Origin: UBA1422 sp041859095
GTDB taxonomy: Bacteria > Bacillota > Clostridia > Peptostreptococcales > Anaerovoracaceae
NCBI GenBank assembly: GCA_041859095.1
Contig: JBHEKY010000011.1
Location: 1-64,000 of the forward strand
Reading direction: 5' to 3'
DNA length: 64,000 nucleotides
Shown: piece by piece, positions 26,101 to 34,707 of the stretch
How the letters are laid out: every line of letters begins with the position of its first letter
How positions within the stretch are numbered: position 1 is the stretch's first letter
Position numbers and translations under genes: made by a program
Notes under the pieces: model-generated
What the model saw: the letters and a program-made list of their open reading frames with translations, nothing else
What the model was told of the DNA's origin: nothing
The model's database searches: none

Positions 26101-26671
26101 TCGTGTGGCAACCGTCACAAGTGATGAATTATTGCGATCTCAAAATCAAGAGGAAGGTCCGTCAGCCTTTCGAGATGGAGAAACGGCTACGTTGGTTGGA
26201 ATCATCAATACCAAACGAACGTTGATTACAAAAAGCAATAAAATGATGGCGTTTATTCAACTTGAAGATCTGGTGGGTGTATTGGAAGTTATTGTTTTCC
26301 CTAATGTCTATGAAAGATACAGTAGTCTGATTTCCGAGGACAGGATTATTGGAGTAAAAGGTAAATTAAATTTCAAAGAAGACGAATTACCCAAGATCAT
26401 AGCGGAGACAATTTTTGATGTAAAAGAGGCAGCTACAGCAAATCCAAAAAAGACCGTAAAAATTAGAATTCCCAATTGCGAAACGCAAGCAGAAGATTTG
26501 GAAACCATAAAAAAGATTTTGACATTGCATCGCGGAGACACACCGGTACTTATTTACACATCAGAAGGTAAAATGCTAAAGACTCATAGTGACCTTTGGG
26601 TGGATGCCACAGCAGACTTCAGGGAAGAAGTGAGTCGCATAATCGGTGAAGATAACTTAAAAATTCAATAG
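23195..26671 (+). CDS. dnaE: DNA polymerase III alpha subunit DnaE
   Basis: DnaE, 1158 residues, is a replicative-type polymerase III alpha subunit; in Bacillota it works beside PolC, extending primers on the lagging strand. The PHP domain (about 1-280) starts with HLHTEYSLLDGA. The polymerase core includes GPGRGSAAGS and the catalytic aspartates in MPDIDIDF (D396, D398, D400). A helix-hairpin-helix region and an OB fold (about 985-1060, ATLVGIINTKRTLITK onward) complete the DnaE1/DnaE3-type order. AGAGG precedes the ATG. pfkA follows after 11 bases, a pairing common in Bacillota. Confidence 0.97.
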   Translation: MAFTHLHLHTEYSLLDGAAVIKNLIPRAKELGMDSIAITDHGAMFGVIEFYHACKEAGIKPIIGCEVYTSARGRTEKDPDKDKQQGHLVLLAKNNQGYQNLIKIVSRGYTQGFYYKPRVDKELLREYAGDIIALSACLAGDVQRKLLDRDYEGAKREALEYLDIFGQGNFFLELQDQGLPEEVMILPDLKRLHQETGIPFVATNDVHYVRKEDAKAHDVLLCVQTATNVDDENRMRFPNDEFYLKSEKEMRTLFSGIPEACDNTQKIAERCNVNFEFGKIHLPEFEPPKGFTTKEYLRNLCEAGLLDRYGAHAETHRERLEYELSTIENMGYIEYFLIVWDFIHYAKSVGIMVGPGRGSAAGSIVAYTLRITDIDPIKYQLIFERFLNPERISMPDIDIDFCYERRQEVIDYVIEKYGADKVAQIITFGTMKAKAAIRDVGRALNVSYGDTDAIAKAIPFDLGMTIDKALVMNSELRASYESNAQVKQVLDMAKALEGMPRHASTHAAGVVISKKSIDEYVPLYLADKGISTQFPMNTIEELGLLKMDFLGLRNLTVIRDALEMIKRIHGITIEFEKMEYDDTKVYELIASGNTGGVFQLESTGMTSFMKSLKPDGFEDIVAGISLYRPGPMSSIPTYIENKKNVNKIRYVHDSLKPILSVTYGCLVYQEQVMQIVRDLAGYTYSRSDLVRRVMSKKKMAVMLQEKEYFVHGKTDAQGNIEIMGCIRNGIPESAANDIFNQMVSFAEYAFNKSHAAAYAVIGYETAYLKTYYPVEFMAALMTSVMGDAGQIARYIRNATEMGISVLPPDVNESEGKFTVVDGKIRFGLLGIKNVGEGVIETIVEGRTKHGHAENIFEFVDHVDIHKINKKAMESLIKAGALDSMNTNRAQHLAMYEGILESAQNDSKKNIEGQFSLFESHADEMASSARGVNMPVVGPFAKEILAAMEKEMLGVYITEHPLQEYWDIIDRVATVTSDELLRSQNQEEGPSAFRDGETATLVGIINTKRTLITKSNKMMAFIQLEDLVGVLEVIVFPNVYERYSSLISEDRIIGVKGKLNFKEDELPKIIAETIFDVKEAATANPKKTVKIRIPNCETQAEDLETIKKILTLHRGDTPVLIYTSEGKMLKTHSDLWVDATADFREEVSRIIGEDNLKIQ

Positions 26672-26682
26672 GAGGAAGACCA

Positions 26683-27645
26683 ATGAAGAGAATAGGAGTC
26701 CTGACCAGTGGGGGAGATGCACCTGGAATGAACGCGGCTATTCGTTCCGTAGTGAGAACTGGAATCTATTACGGCATGGAAGTTTTTGGTATCCTACGTG
26801 GATTTGAAGGGTTAATCCAAAATGAAACCATTCCCATGGAATTGTGTTCAGTAGGCGACATTCTTCATCGTGGTGGTACTATTTTAAAAACCGCACGAAG
26901 CGAAGAGTTTATGACTGAAGCCGGCATAGATAAAGCATGTACAACCCTTCGTCAGTTAGAAATCACTGATTTGGTTGTGATTGGTGGGGATGGTAGTATG
27001 AGAGGTGCTATCGAGTTGTCAAAACGTGGATTTTCAGTAATGTTGGTCCCTGGTACCATTGATAATGATATGGGATACACAGACTACACCATCGGATTTG
27101 ATACTGCTGTGAATACTGTGCTATGCGCTATCAGCAATATACGTGATACCGCATCGGCCCATGAGCGAACAACCGTCATAGAAGTCATGGGTCGTACCTG
27201 TGGCGATATTGCCCTTTATGCAGGTGTGACTGGAGGCGCGGAGTCAATTTTGATTCCGGAATTACCTGTTGACATGGATGGCTTATGCGATAAAATTATC
27301 GAAGGCATCGAAAGAAAGAAGAGTCACAATATTATAATCAAAGCGGAAGGCGTGTTAATCCCTTCCGATGAAATGGTTAAAATCATTAAAGAAAAAACCG
27401 GCCAAGAAGCACGGATTGTAGTGTTGGCATACCTGCAACGGGGTGGATCGCCTTCTTGCAGGGATCGTATGCTGGCGAGCCTTATGGGAAATCGGGCAGT
27501 CGAATTAATTTACAATGATTCAGGGAGCCGTGCCATTGGTATCACTGGAAATGAAATCTTGGATTCTGCAATGGAGGAGGCTGTGGACATCAAAAAAGAA
27601 GCGGCGTTAGATCTCCTGGGAATTATTGATATCCTATCAAAATAG
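26683..27645 (+). CDS. pfkA: ATP-dependent 6-phosphofructokinase
   Basis: PfkA, 320 residues, phosphorylates fructose 6-phosphate in glycolysis. The N-terminal GVLTSGGDAPGMNAAIR binds ATP. GGDGSMRGA carries the ATP/Mg site, and IDNDMGYTDYTIGFDTA carries the catalytic aspartate; MGRTCGDIALYAG and the allosteric-site pattern follow. GGDGS (with Gly at the position that sets donor choice) indicates ATP rather than pyrophosphate. A terminator follows 10 bases after the stop. Length is typical for the bacterial homotetramer. No pyruvate kinase gene follows, unlike many Bacillota. Confidence 0.97.
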   Translation: MKRIGVLTSGGDAPGMNAAIRSVVRTGIYYGMEVFGILRGFEGLIQNETIPMELCSVGDILHRGGTILKTARSEEFMTEAGIDKACTTLRQLEITDLVVIGGDGSMRGAIELSKRGFSVMLVPGTIDNDMGYTDYTIGFDTAVNTVLCAISNIRDTASAHERTTVIEVMGRTCGDIALYAGVTGGAESILIPELPVDMDGLCDKIIEGIERKKSHNIIIKAEGVLIPSDEMVKIIKEKTGQEARIVVLAYLQRGGSPSCRDRMLASLMGNRAVELIYNDSGSRAIGITGNEILDSAMEEAVDIKKEAALDLLGIIDILSK

Positions 27646-27655
27646 TAAGATTTAC

Positions 27656-27690
27656 AAAGGGACTTCGATCAGAAATCCCTTTTATTTTTT
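27656..27690. terminator. Bidirectional terminator between pfkA and dinB
   Basis: AAAGGGA (27656-27662) pairs with TCCCTTT (27676-27682), followed by a T-rich run on the plus strand and flanked by A residues on the other. It lies between two convergent genes. Confidence 0.75.
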
Positions 27691-28944
27691 ATACTTTCCC
27701 GCATCTTCTTCGGCTGAATCGCTGGTTATGGATGCAACACCAATATCATTGTGAAGGGCGCTACCGTATCCTATCGCTTTGTCTCCGAACTTTTCTCGTA
27801 TTTCATCCATTGCAATCCCGACTTGCTGCCTTTTCTCAAGCGATTCGGTTTGGTTAGAGAAAATTGTAAGTTGTTCTTCTGAAAGCGGTTTTGTTAGTTG
27901 AATTGCAGTAAGCTGGAGGAGGCGAATGGGTTTATCGGGTTGCCATTCGTCACGTAAGATGGACATCGCCATTGTTGTCAGATCGTTGGCATTGCTGATT
28001 GGAACTGGAAACATTCGTTGTCTGCTGATTGAAAGAAAATTCGGGTCTTTCATTTCAAGGCGTACCCCACCTGCCAAAACTGAGAGTTTGCGCAAGCGTT
28101 CTGCAACCTTGTCTGAAAGTCCGGTCATGGCCGTAGTAGCATCTTTCCAGCCAATCAAATCTCTTCGAAATGTCATACCGTTTCCGATTGATTTAGGGGC
28201 TACTTGTTCTTTTTCAGATAATACCGGCGCATCATCCAAACCGTTTGCATAATCATGAAGCATTTCGCCATGTTTCCCAAGAATCCCTCGAATCATGGGT
28301 ATTGGCGCCATTGCAAGAGCTCCAATCGTACCAATCCCAGCTTTGCGTAGTTTAATCGCAGAAACCTTTCCAACAAAAAACATTTCTTCGATGGGTAATT
28401 TCCAAAGGATGTCTTGGTAGTTGTCAAGGGTGATGATTGTTGTCGCGTCTGGTTTTTTGTATTCACTGCCCAGCTTAGCAAAGATTTTATTAAACGAAAC
28501 TCCGATTGACAGTGTAAGATTTAGTTCTTCTTTAATTATTTTATGTATTTGCTCCGCGATGCTACTTCCAGAGCCGAAAAGACTCTGACTGCCTGTTACG
28601 TCCAGCCACGATTCATCAATGCTAAATGGCTCTACCAAATCAGTAAACCGATAATAAATATCATTGATTCGTGTGGAGTATTCCTGGTACTTTTCCATAT
28701 GCGGGGGTACGCACATTAACTGAGGGCATTTCTGTCTTGCTTGCCACAGGGTTTCCGCTGTAATGATTCCATAACTTTTCGCCAAATCGTTTTTTGCTAA
28801 AATAATTCCATGACGGTTTTTGGGATCGCCACAAACCGCCATGGGAACATTTCTGTATTCTGGGTAATCCAATAGTTCAACAGATGCAAAAAAACCATTC
28901 ATGTCGCAATGTAGTATTATTCTATTAGGCGTCATTTTACCCAT
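27682..28944 (-). CDS. dinB: DNA polymerase IV (DinB, Y-family)
   Basis: A 420-residue translesion polymerase. The catalytic aspartate lies in ILHCDMNGFFASVELL near the N-terminus, and the second acidic cluster is SIDESWLDVT near residue 100 (SIDEAYLD in many homologues). PMAVCGDPKNRHGIILAKN is the usual finger segment. The little-finger domain is at about 245-360. I chose ATG 28944 because AAGGTGGT lies 7 bases upstream; GTG at 28956 overlaps that site. It is convergent with pfkA and divergent from the Usp-like gene. The helix-hairpin-helix region is at about 180-210. Confidence 0.94.
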   Translation of the reverse strand: MGKMTPNRIILHCDMNGFFASVELLDYPEYRNVPMAVCGDPKNRHGIILAKNDLAKSYGIITAETLWQARQKCPQLMCVPPHMEKYQEYSTRINDIYYRFTDLVEPFSIDESWLDVTGSQSLFGSGSSIAEQIHKIIKEELNLTLSIGVSFNKIFAKLGSEYKKPDATTIITLDNYQDILWKLPIEEMFFVGKVSAIKLRKAGIGTIGALAMAPIPMIRGILGKHGEMLHDYANGLDDAPVLSEKEQVAPKSIGNGMTFRRDLIGWKDATTAMTGLSDKVAERLRKLSVLAGGVRLEMKDPNFLSISRQRMFPVPISNANDLTTMAMSILRDEWQPDKPIRLLQLTAIQLTKPLSEEQLTIFSNQTESLEKRQQVGIAMDEIREKFGDKAIGYGSALHNDIGVASITSDSAEEDAGKYKK

Positions 28945-29015
28945 TGCCTTCACCACCTTGAGAAAATAGCAGTAGCGGAATCAGATGTTCACCTTTTCAA
29001 CAAGGAAACCACCCT

Positions 29016-29024
29016 ATTATAACA
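29016..29024 (-). promoter_or_regulatory. Extended -10 promoter of dinB
   Basis: On the minus strand TGTTATAAT (TGn plus TATAAT at 29021-29016) forms an extended -10. There is no clear -35 box or LexA-type site that I can recognise. Confidence 0.5.
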
Positions 29025-29097
29025 CAATTTAGTTGTAGAAATATATGTGTCGGCGTTGTATAATGTACAAAGCGGCTTGCAAAATAAGGAGACATAA

Positions 29098-29490
29098 ATG
29101 AGTAACGTAATGGTCTGCGTAACGCAGCAAAAGTCATGTGACAGACTCATCCAATATGGCAGCAATCTCATGAAAGGCGCCAAAGGAGAACTGTTCATCA
29201 TCCATGTCGCTCCCGATCAGGACAAATTTTTGGGAAACGAAAGAGAAGGGGAAGCATTGGATTATCTATACGAAAAAGCGCTAGAGTTTGGGGCAAATCT
29301 GACAGTGGTAAGATCCAATAATATATTAGATACTTTGGTAGACTTGGTCAGAAAAAACAAAATAGATCATGTTGTTATGGGTGTTTCGGGTAATATCATT
29401 GCGGAAGAAAATCTCGCATCCTTATTTAGCAAACGAATCGAAAAACATACATCATTGACATTGGTACCCCCCGAGGAGGAAATTTTATGA
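29098..29490 (+). CDS. Universal stress protein-like (KdpD USP-domain-like) protein
   Basis: A 130-residue soluble protein with the alternating strand-helix pattern of the Usp fold. The N-terminal VMVCVTQQKSCDRLIQYG and LFIIHVAP resemble the USP domain within KdpD sensor kinases, while the later DHVVMGVSGN is in the place of the family's nucleotide loop (usually GxxG-9x-GS/T), only partly kept. It may therefore bind adenine nucleotides poorly. AAGGAG lies before the start. Its stop codon overlaps the next start (ATGA), so it is coupled to a membrane protein gene. Confidence 0.75.
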   Translation: MSNVMVCVTQQKSCDRLIQYGSNLMKGAKGELFIIHVAPDQDKFLGNEREGEALDYLYEKALEFGANLTVVRSNNILDTLVDLVRKNKIDHVVMGVSGNIIAEENLASLFSKRIEKHTSLTLVPPEEEIL

Positions 29491-30263
29491 GATTATTAAC
29501 CGTCTTTTCCGGTGTACTACTGGTAGCGACTGGTGTTTTTGGTATTGCCAATCAGGGCGTTTCATTTCTGGCAATTGCATTTGTCATCGGTATTGTGATG
29601 ATAATTGCAGGAACGGTTCAAGCCAGTGGATATATTTATGGCAGATTTTCAAACCGAAAAGAAATTCTGCCCGCAGACGATCTAAACAATTCTGATGCTC
29701 AAAGGCAGTTTGTTCGGGCACAAAACAATGCTCACGGATGGATTATGATTGATGGGATGGTTACTTTCATTTTAGGCTTGTTGGTACTTTCCAACCAGTT
29801 GAAAGCTGAAATTGCTATCGTAAGTGTCTTTGGGATGTGGATGTTGAATGCCGGCATTCGCCGTATCGTTACGTCATCTTATATTGACCGCCAAAAGAAA
29901 TCAGGCAACTTTTACTGGACATTAGGCACGGGATTACTTAACACTGCAGCAGGGATTTATGCATTTTATAACACCAGCCTATTACAGTTTCCACTTGCAA
30001 CACTATTAGGTGGATTTTTCGTGTTGCAAGGTATTAGCACCTTAGAATTAGGTGTTCATATGCCACATCGAAACAATACCAACAAATTATTTAACAATAT
30101 TGAAGATAGAATACAACGTACCTTGATTGAGTTTAATTTACTCAAAAAAGAAGATCTGATGGAATATGCTGCGCTTCACTCTATTAAGATTAAAAAAAAT
30201 GCATCAAAGGAAGAGATTCTGCAGGGAATCAAGAGTGCGATTGACACCAAAAAGAAAAAATAA
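29487..30263 (+). CDS. DUF308/HdeD-like membrane protein with SAP-like tail
   Basis: A 258-residue protein. The first about 195 residues hold six hydrophobic helices in the repeating DUF308/HdeD-like pattern (LLTVFSGVLLVATGVFGIA at the start; TLLGGFFVLQGISTLELGV at the end). A cytoplasmic tail follows (about 196-258). Its end, EDLMEYAALHSIKIKKNASKEEILQGIKSAI, resembles a SAP/Rho-N type helical module that often binds nucleic acid. That comparison is by eye. The function is unknown. It is coupled to the preceding Usp-like gene by an ATGA overlap and ends before a terminator. Confidence 0.7.
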   Translation: MRLLTVFSGVLLVATGVFGIANQGVSFLAIAFVIGIVMIIAGTVQASGYIYGRFSNRKEILPADDLNNSDAQRQFVRAQNNAHGWIMIDGMVTFILGLLVLSNQLKAEIAIVSVFGMWMLNAGIRRIVTSSYIDRQKKSGNFYWTLGTGLLNTAAGIYAFYNTSLLQFPLATLLGGFFVLQGISTLELGVHMPHRNNTNKLFNNIEDRIQRTLIEFNLLKKEDLMEYAALHSIKIKKNASKEEILQGIKSAIDTKKKK

Positions 30264-30313
30264 TTCATGGAATTACAAGGCATTTAAAATATCAGCTTTT
30301 TATTCGAGATAAT

Positions 30314-30344
30314 CGTCGGGGCATATTCATTACCCCGACGTTTT
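30314..30344 (+). terminator. Rho-independent terminator after the DUF308 gene
   Basis: CGTCGGGG (30314-30321) pairs perfectly with CCCCGACG (30333-30340), with an 11-base loop, and is followed by four T. Confidence 0.85.
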
Positions 30345-30401
30345 CGTAAGTAGAGTTTTCTAAAGAGATATGCTACCATTAGAGAAACAGGAGGTGAAGG
30401 A

Positions 30402-31589
30402 ATGTACGACATCTGTATCGTTGGGGGTGGTCCGGCCGGAATAAGTGCTGCTATCACCGCAAAAAATCTGAATCCACGGCTAAGCGTTTGTATCATCGAA
30501 AAAAATAGGACGCTAGGGAAAAAAATATATGCCACTGGAAACGGAAAATGCAATCTTAGCCACCAGTCTTGTCAGGAACCCTTGGAAGTAATGAAGTTAT
30601 TTGATTTAGTAGGAATTTTTACAAGAACTGACGAGACCGGAAGAATGTATCCTGCTTCCGAACAGGCTGCGGATGTAGTGTCAGCCCTTGTCACCGCTTT
30701 GCGCGTTGCCGAAGTAGAAGTCAAATGCAACGCATTACCTAAAAAAATTAGCAAGACTGAAAATGGCTTCGAAATTCAAATGCCAGACTTGGTTGTCGAA
30801 TGCAAAAACCTTCTCATTTCAACGGGAGGTAAAGCGGGTCCGCAGTATGGCAATATTGGCGAGGGTTACATTTATTCAAAACAGTTGGGGCATCATGTGA
30901 ATCGGACTTATCCCGTACTATCCCCACTTGAGTGCAAAGGTGACTTCCGATTATTGAAAGGTATCCGTGCAAAAGGTAAGGTCAGTTTACAGTGCAAGGG
31001 AGTTTGCATCGGAACAGAAATGGGAGAAATTCAGTTCACGGAAGATGGGCTCTCCGGTATTTGTGTTTTCAACCTGTCTCGTTTCGTTCGTTTGGACCCA
31101 ACACTTTCTCTTGCCGATGCAATCAAAGCATATACAGTGGCCGTTGATTTCATACCAAGCTTAAGTCTGAAAGACGTGGAAATGTGTATAAAAAACAGAG
31201 TGAAAAAACAGAGCATTAAAAGAGAAGATTTGCTTTTAACGATGGTTCATCCCTCACTTAGCAATAATATATTGCAAAGAGCAGGCATTAGTATAGAAGA
31301 AGATGTGGCTGGCTTGACGGAGACGGAGATACAAAAAATTGCAGTGTTACTGAAAGATTGGGTGTGCCAGGTATCCGGAGTCAAGGGATGGAAAAAAGCA
31401 CAGTGTACCGGAGGAGGAATTCCTTTTTCTGATGTTGATTCCTACAGTGGAGAATCGACTTTAATCAAGAACTTATATTTTGCCGGCGAAATATTGGATT
31501 ACGATGGACCCAGTGGCGGATATAACCTCCATTTTGCCTGGGCAAGCGGAATAAAAGCAGGAAAGGCGATGGCAAATGAAACGATATAG
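30402..31589 (+). CDS. HI0933/BaiN-family FAD-dependent oxidoreductase
   Basis: A 395-residue flavoprotein. The N-terminal dinucleotide-binding motif IVGGGPAGISAAITA and a second conserved region LLISTGGKAGPQYGNIG near residue 145 mark the HI0933-like group; the C-terminal AGEILDYDGPSGGYNLHFAWASG carries the FAD-binding end signature. The family is large and mostly uncharacterised; BaiN in bile-acid-converting Clostridia is one member, but nothing shows such a substrate here. AGGAGGTGA precedes the ATG. The end overlaps the next flavoprotein gene by 14 bases. Confidence 0.88.
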   Translation: MYDICIVGGGPAGISAAITAKNLNPRLSVCIIEKNRTLGKKIYATGNGKCNLSHQSCQEPLEVMKLFDLVGIFTRTDETGRMYPASEQAADVVSALVTALRVAEVEVKCNALPKKISKTENGFEIQMPDLVVECKNLLISTGGKAGPQYGNIGEGYIYSKQLGHHVNRTYPVLSPLECKGDFRLLKGIRAKGKVSLQCKGVCIGTEMGEIQFTEDGLSGICVFNLSRFVRLDPTLSLADAIKAYTVAVDFIPSLSLKDVEMCIKNRVKKQSIKREDLLLTMVHPSLSNNILQRAGISIEEDVAGLTETEIQKIAVLLKDWVCQVSGVKGWKKAQCTGGGIPFSDVDSYSGESTLIKNLYFAGEILDYDGPSGGYNLHFAWASGIKAGKAMANETI

Positions 31590-33105
31590 AATTCCTGAGA
31601 TTAAACTGGATATTAAAGAGGATATGGATCTAATTCCTGATAAAATTCGAATGAAATTACGTCTTCGCAATTTAGAAATATTCGATTGGCGCATCGTAAA
31701 AGAATCAATCGATGCCAGGGATAAAGGTCAAATTCAGCGTGTCTATCTTGTGGAGTTTGAAACGAATGAGATTCTGAATCTGGAAGAAGTCAACGAGACA
31801 GGTTATGTTTTCCCCTCCAAAGAAAAGATTATAAAACCTTCTGTCCCACCCGTCATTATTGGCAGCGGGCCATGCGGCATTTTTGCAGCATGGACATTGG
31901 CATATTTAGGGTTTGCACCGATTGTATTGGAACGAGGAAAATCTATTGCTTCCAGAGATTTAGATGTTGAGAATTTTTGGAAGTATGGTATCTTGAACGA
32001 AGAATCCAATGTGCAATTCGGTGAAGGTGGAGCGGGAACCTATTCGGATGGAAAACTAACCACCGGAACCAAAGATCAACGTAACCGATTAGTACTGGAA
32101 ACCCTAGTTAAGGCAGGGGCAGATTCTGAAATTCTGTACAAAAAAAAGCCACATGTTGGTACGGATATATTGAAATCAGTGGTGACAAATCTTCGCAAAC
32201 AAATAGAAAATAATGGAGGTACAATCCGTTTTGAGTCAAAAGTAACTGATATTCTTATCGATCATGACAAAATTAAAGGTGTCGTGGTCAATGGAAAGGA
32301 AGTGATCCAGACAAACGATGTGATTTTGGCCATTGGACACAGCGCGAGAGATACTTTCCGCATGCTTCATGATAAGGGTCTTATCATTGAACCAAAACCG
32401 TTTTCCCTGGGCATCCGAATCGAACATCCTCAAAAGTTGATTGATGCTTCACAATACGGTGATGCGTCCTTGGCAAACGTACTTGGTCATGCAGAATATA
32501 AATTAGTACATCACTGTCAAAATGGAAGAGGGCTCTATTCGTTTTGCATGTGTCCTGGCGGACAAGTCATCACTGCGTCCTCAGAAGCGGGGGGAATCGT
32601 GGTAAACGGGATGAGTTTTCATGCCAGAGATGGCATCAATGGCAATAGCGGTATCCTGACAGATGTTAGGGTTGAAGATTATTATAAAAGTAGCCCATTG
32701 GATGGTTTGGAGTTTCAGCGAACCATTGAGGTTGCAGCCTATGCAATAAATAAAAACGAGAACAAGCCTCCTAAAACAACATGGGGCGAGTTTCGAAAGG
32801 ATCCCAATAACATACTTCGGAAATGTCTTCCATCCTTTGTGACTGAATCCCTCCTGGAAGGAATTCCTGCTTTTGGCAAAAAAATAAGGGGCTTTGACAG
32901 CCCCAATGCTCAGATGACAGGTGTAGAAACTCGTAGCTCTTCTCCCATAAGGATGCCCCGAAACCAAGAATTCATGTGCAATATCCTTGGTGTATACCCA
33001 GGCGGAGAAGGCGCCGGACATGCAGGCGGCATTGTCTCAGCAGCAGTAGACGGCATCCGCCTTGCCGAAGCCGTGGCAACCAAAGATCGAACTGGCAAAC
33101 AATAG
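31576..33105 (+). CDS. COG2509-type FAD-dependent dehydrogenase
   Basis: A 509-residue flavoprotein of the uncharacterised NAD(FAD)-utilising dehydrogenase group. An N-terminal domain of about 90 residues precedes the FAD-binding motif IIGSGPCGIFAAWTLA. VQFGEGGAGTYSDGKL follows, and the C-terminal GVYPGGEGAGHAGGIVSAAVDG is highly characteristic. No iron-sulfur motif is visible, and the substrate is unknown. It overlaps the HI0933-like gene by 14 bases, suggesting joint expression. It is convergent with gpmI, with only 4 bases between the stop codons. Confidence 0.88.
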   Translation: MKRYRIPEIKLDIKEDMDLIPDKIRMKLRLRNLEIFDWRIVKESIDARDKGQIQRVYLVEFETNEILNLEEVNETGYVFPSKEKIIKPSVPPVIIGSGPCGIFAAWTLAYLGFAPIVLERGKSIASRDLDVENFWKYGILNEESNVQFGEGGAGTYSDGKLTTGTKDQRNRLVLETLVKAGADSEILYKKKPHVGTDILKSVVTNLRKQIENNGGTIRFESKVTDILIDHDKIKGVVVNGKEVIQTNDVILAIGHSARDTFRMLHDKGLIIEPKPFSLGIRIEHPQKLIDASQYGDASLANVLGHAEYKLVHHCQNGRGLYSFCMCPGGQVITASSEAGGIVVNGMSFHARDGINGNSGILTDVRVEDYYKSSPLDGLEFQRTIEVAAYAINKNENKPPKTTWGEFRKDPNNILRKCLPSFVTESLLEGIPAFGKKIRGFDSPNAQMTGVETRSSSPIRMPRNQEFMCNILGVYPGGEGAGHAGGIVSAAVDGIRLAEAVATKDRTGKQ

Positions 33106-33109
33106 ATGC

Positions 33110-34630
33110 TTATTTCTGAAGGAGACTGGTTCCGGTCATTTCTTCAGGAATCTTAATCTTCATCAACTCCAACAAGGTGGGGGCAATATCCGCTAATTTC
33201 CCCCCACTTTTTAATTGGATAGGGTGGTTAGAGATATAAACAAGCGGAACAGGGTTTAATGAATGAGCAGTTACAACATGATCATTTTCATCCAGCATAT
33301 AGTCGGCATTCCCATGATCCGCCGTCAATAGTATCTGGCCATCGCGATTTAGTACTTCCTGAACAATTTGCGGGACACAGAGCTCCAAAGTTTCAATGGC
33401 CTTGACCGCTGCGGGCATAATACCTGTATGACCCCCCATATCAGCATTGGCAAAATTTAGGATGATAACATCGTAATAATCTCTTTGAATTTGCTTTAGC
33501 ACTTCGGTAGTGACCAAGCTTGCACTCATTTCTGGTTGCATATCGTAGGTTGCGACACTGGGTGAGGGAATTAGAATTCTATCTTCCCCAGGGTTGGGTG
33601 TTTCTTCACCACCATTAAAAAAGAACGTGACGTGTGCATACTTTTCTGTCTCGGCGATACGAAGCTGTTTTAGTTGTTGGTTGGACAACACTTCACCAAG
33701 TGTATTTCTAATTGAATCCTGTTCAAAAGCGACCATTACATGAGGCATTTGTTCATCATACTCAGTCATACACACATAGCAAAGCTCTTTAAGTATCTTT
33801 TTTCGTCGAAATCCCTTAAATTTGGAATCAACCAACGCACGGGTGATTTCACGTGCCCGATCAGGTCTGAAATTGAACATAATCATTCCATCCATGTTAT
33901 TGATTGGGACAACAGGACCAATGGTAGTAGGGATTACAAACTCATCATTAACACTTTTCTGATAGGATGCGATGACGGCTTCAGAAGCTGTTCTCGCATG
34001 AGCTCCATCGCCCAGTACCATGGCATCATAAGCCTTCACAAGACGTTCCCAGCGCCTATCACGGTCCATGGCATAATAGCGCCCGGAAATTGTAACAATG
34101 CGCCCCAAACCGATTTTTTTTATATAGTTTTCTAACTGTTCTATATAAGTTATCGCGCTTCGTGGTGGTACATCCCGTCCATCCAAAATTCCATGAATAT
34201 ATACTTTAGAGACAGATTTCGATTTCGCTAAATCAAGCAAAGCAAATAGGTGATCGATATGACTGTGAACGCCTCCGTCTGAAAGTAACCCCACAACATG
34301 AAGGGCTGTACCGTGTTGTATCACATAATCCATCACTTGATTCAATGGGCCGTTTTTTTGAAAGCGTCCACTAATAATCTCTGCTGAAATAAGTGTGTAA
34401 TCCTGGTAAACAATCCTTCCGCCACCGATATTCAGATGTCCAACTTCAGAATTCCCCATTTGTCCTTCAGGAAGACCAACTGGAGGTCCTGATGCCTGTA
34501 GGCTCGTGTGAGGAAATTGAGTCATCAGTCGATCCAACATCGGTTTCTTTGCCATAGCAATAGCGTTTCCATGAGGATTTGGATTCAGCCCGAATCCATC
34601 CATAATTAGAATCATGTTGGGTTTCTTCAT
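33110..34630 (-). CDS. gpmI: 2,3-bisphosphoglycerate-independent phosphoglycerate mutase
   Basis: GpmI, 506 residues, interconverts 3- and 2-phosphoglycerate in glycolysis using manganese. The metal-binding ILIMDGFGLNPNPHGNAI at the N-terminus and the phosphoserine motif GQMGNSEVGHLNIG carry the active site; GGVHSHIDHL, the GRYYAMDRDRRWER pattern and LTADHGNAD are also present. Length is typical. AAAGAAAGG lies upstream of the ATG. The gene is divergent from addA; their -10 elements lie back to back. Confidence 0.97.
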   Translation of the reverse strand: MKKPNMILIMDGFGLNPNPHGNAIAMAKKPMLDRLMTQFPHTSLQASGPPVGLPEGQMGNSEVGHLNIGGGRIVYQDYTLISAEIISGRFQKNGPLNQVMDYVIQHGTALHVVGLLSDGGVHSHIDHLFALLDLAKSKSVSKVYIHGILDGRDVPPRSAITYIEQLENYIKKIGLGRIVTISGRYYAMDRDRRWERLVKAYDAMVLGDGAHARTASEAVIASYQKSVNDEFVIPTTIGPVVPINNMDGMIMFNFRPDRAREITRALVDSKFKGFRRKKILKELCYVCMTEYDEQMPHVMVAFEQDSIRNTLGEVLSNQQLKQLRIAETEKYAHVTFFFNGGEETPNPGEDRILIPSPSVATYDMQPEMSASLVTTEVLKQIQRDYYDVIILNFANADMGGHTGIMPAAVKAIETLELCVPQIVQEVLNRDGQILLTADHGNADYMLDENDHVVTAHSLNPVPLVYISNHPIQLKSGGKLADIAPTLLELMKIKIPEEMTGTSLLQK

Positions 34631-34667
34631 TGCGAACAGCCTTTCTTTTTACAAATCAATGATTCAT

Positions 34668-34676
34668 ATTATATCA
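34668..34676 (-). promoter_or_regulatory. Extended -10 promoter of gpmI
   Basis: On the minus strand TGATATAAT (TATAAT at 34673-34668) is an extended -10 with no clear -35. Transcription would start near 34661. Confidence 0.55.
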
Positions 34677-34691
34677 TAGGGCACACAATCA

Positions 34692-34700
34692 TGATATAAT
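34692..34700 (+). promoter_or_regulatory. Extended -10 promoter of addA
   Basis: TGATATAAT (TATAAT at 34695-34700) mirrors the gpmI element exactly. The predicted start falls on the ATG at 34708, so little or no leader is expected. Confidence 0.55.
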
Positions 34701-34707
34701 TATGTAC

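Noticed and set aside
29098..29490. Part of a Kdp potassium-sensing operon
   Set aside because: Only the USP-like domain is present; there is no KdpD kinase part, KdpE or KdpABC nearby.
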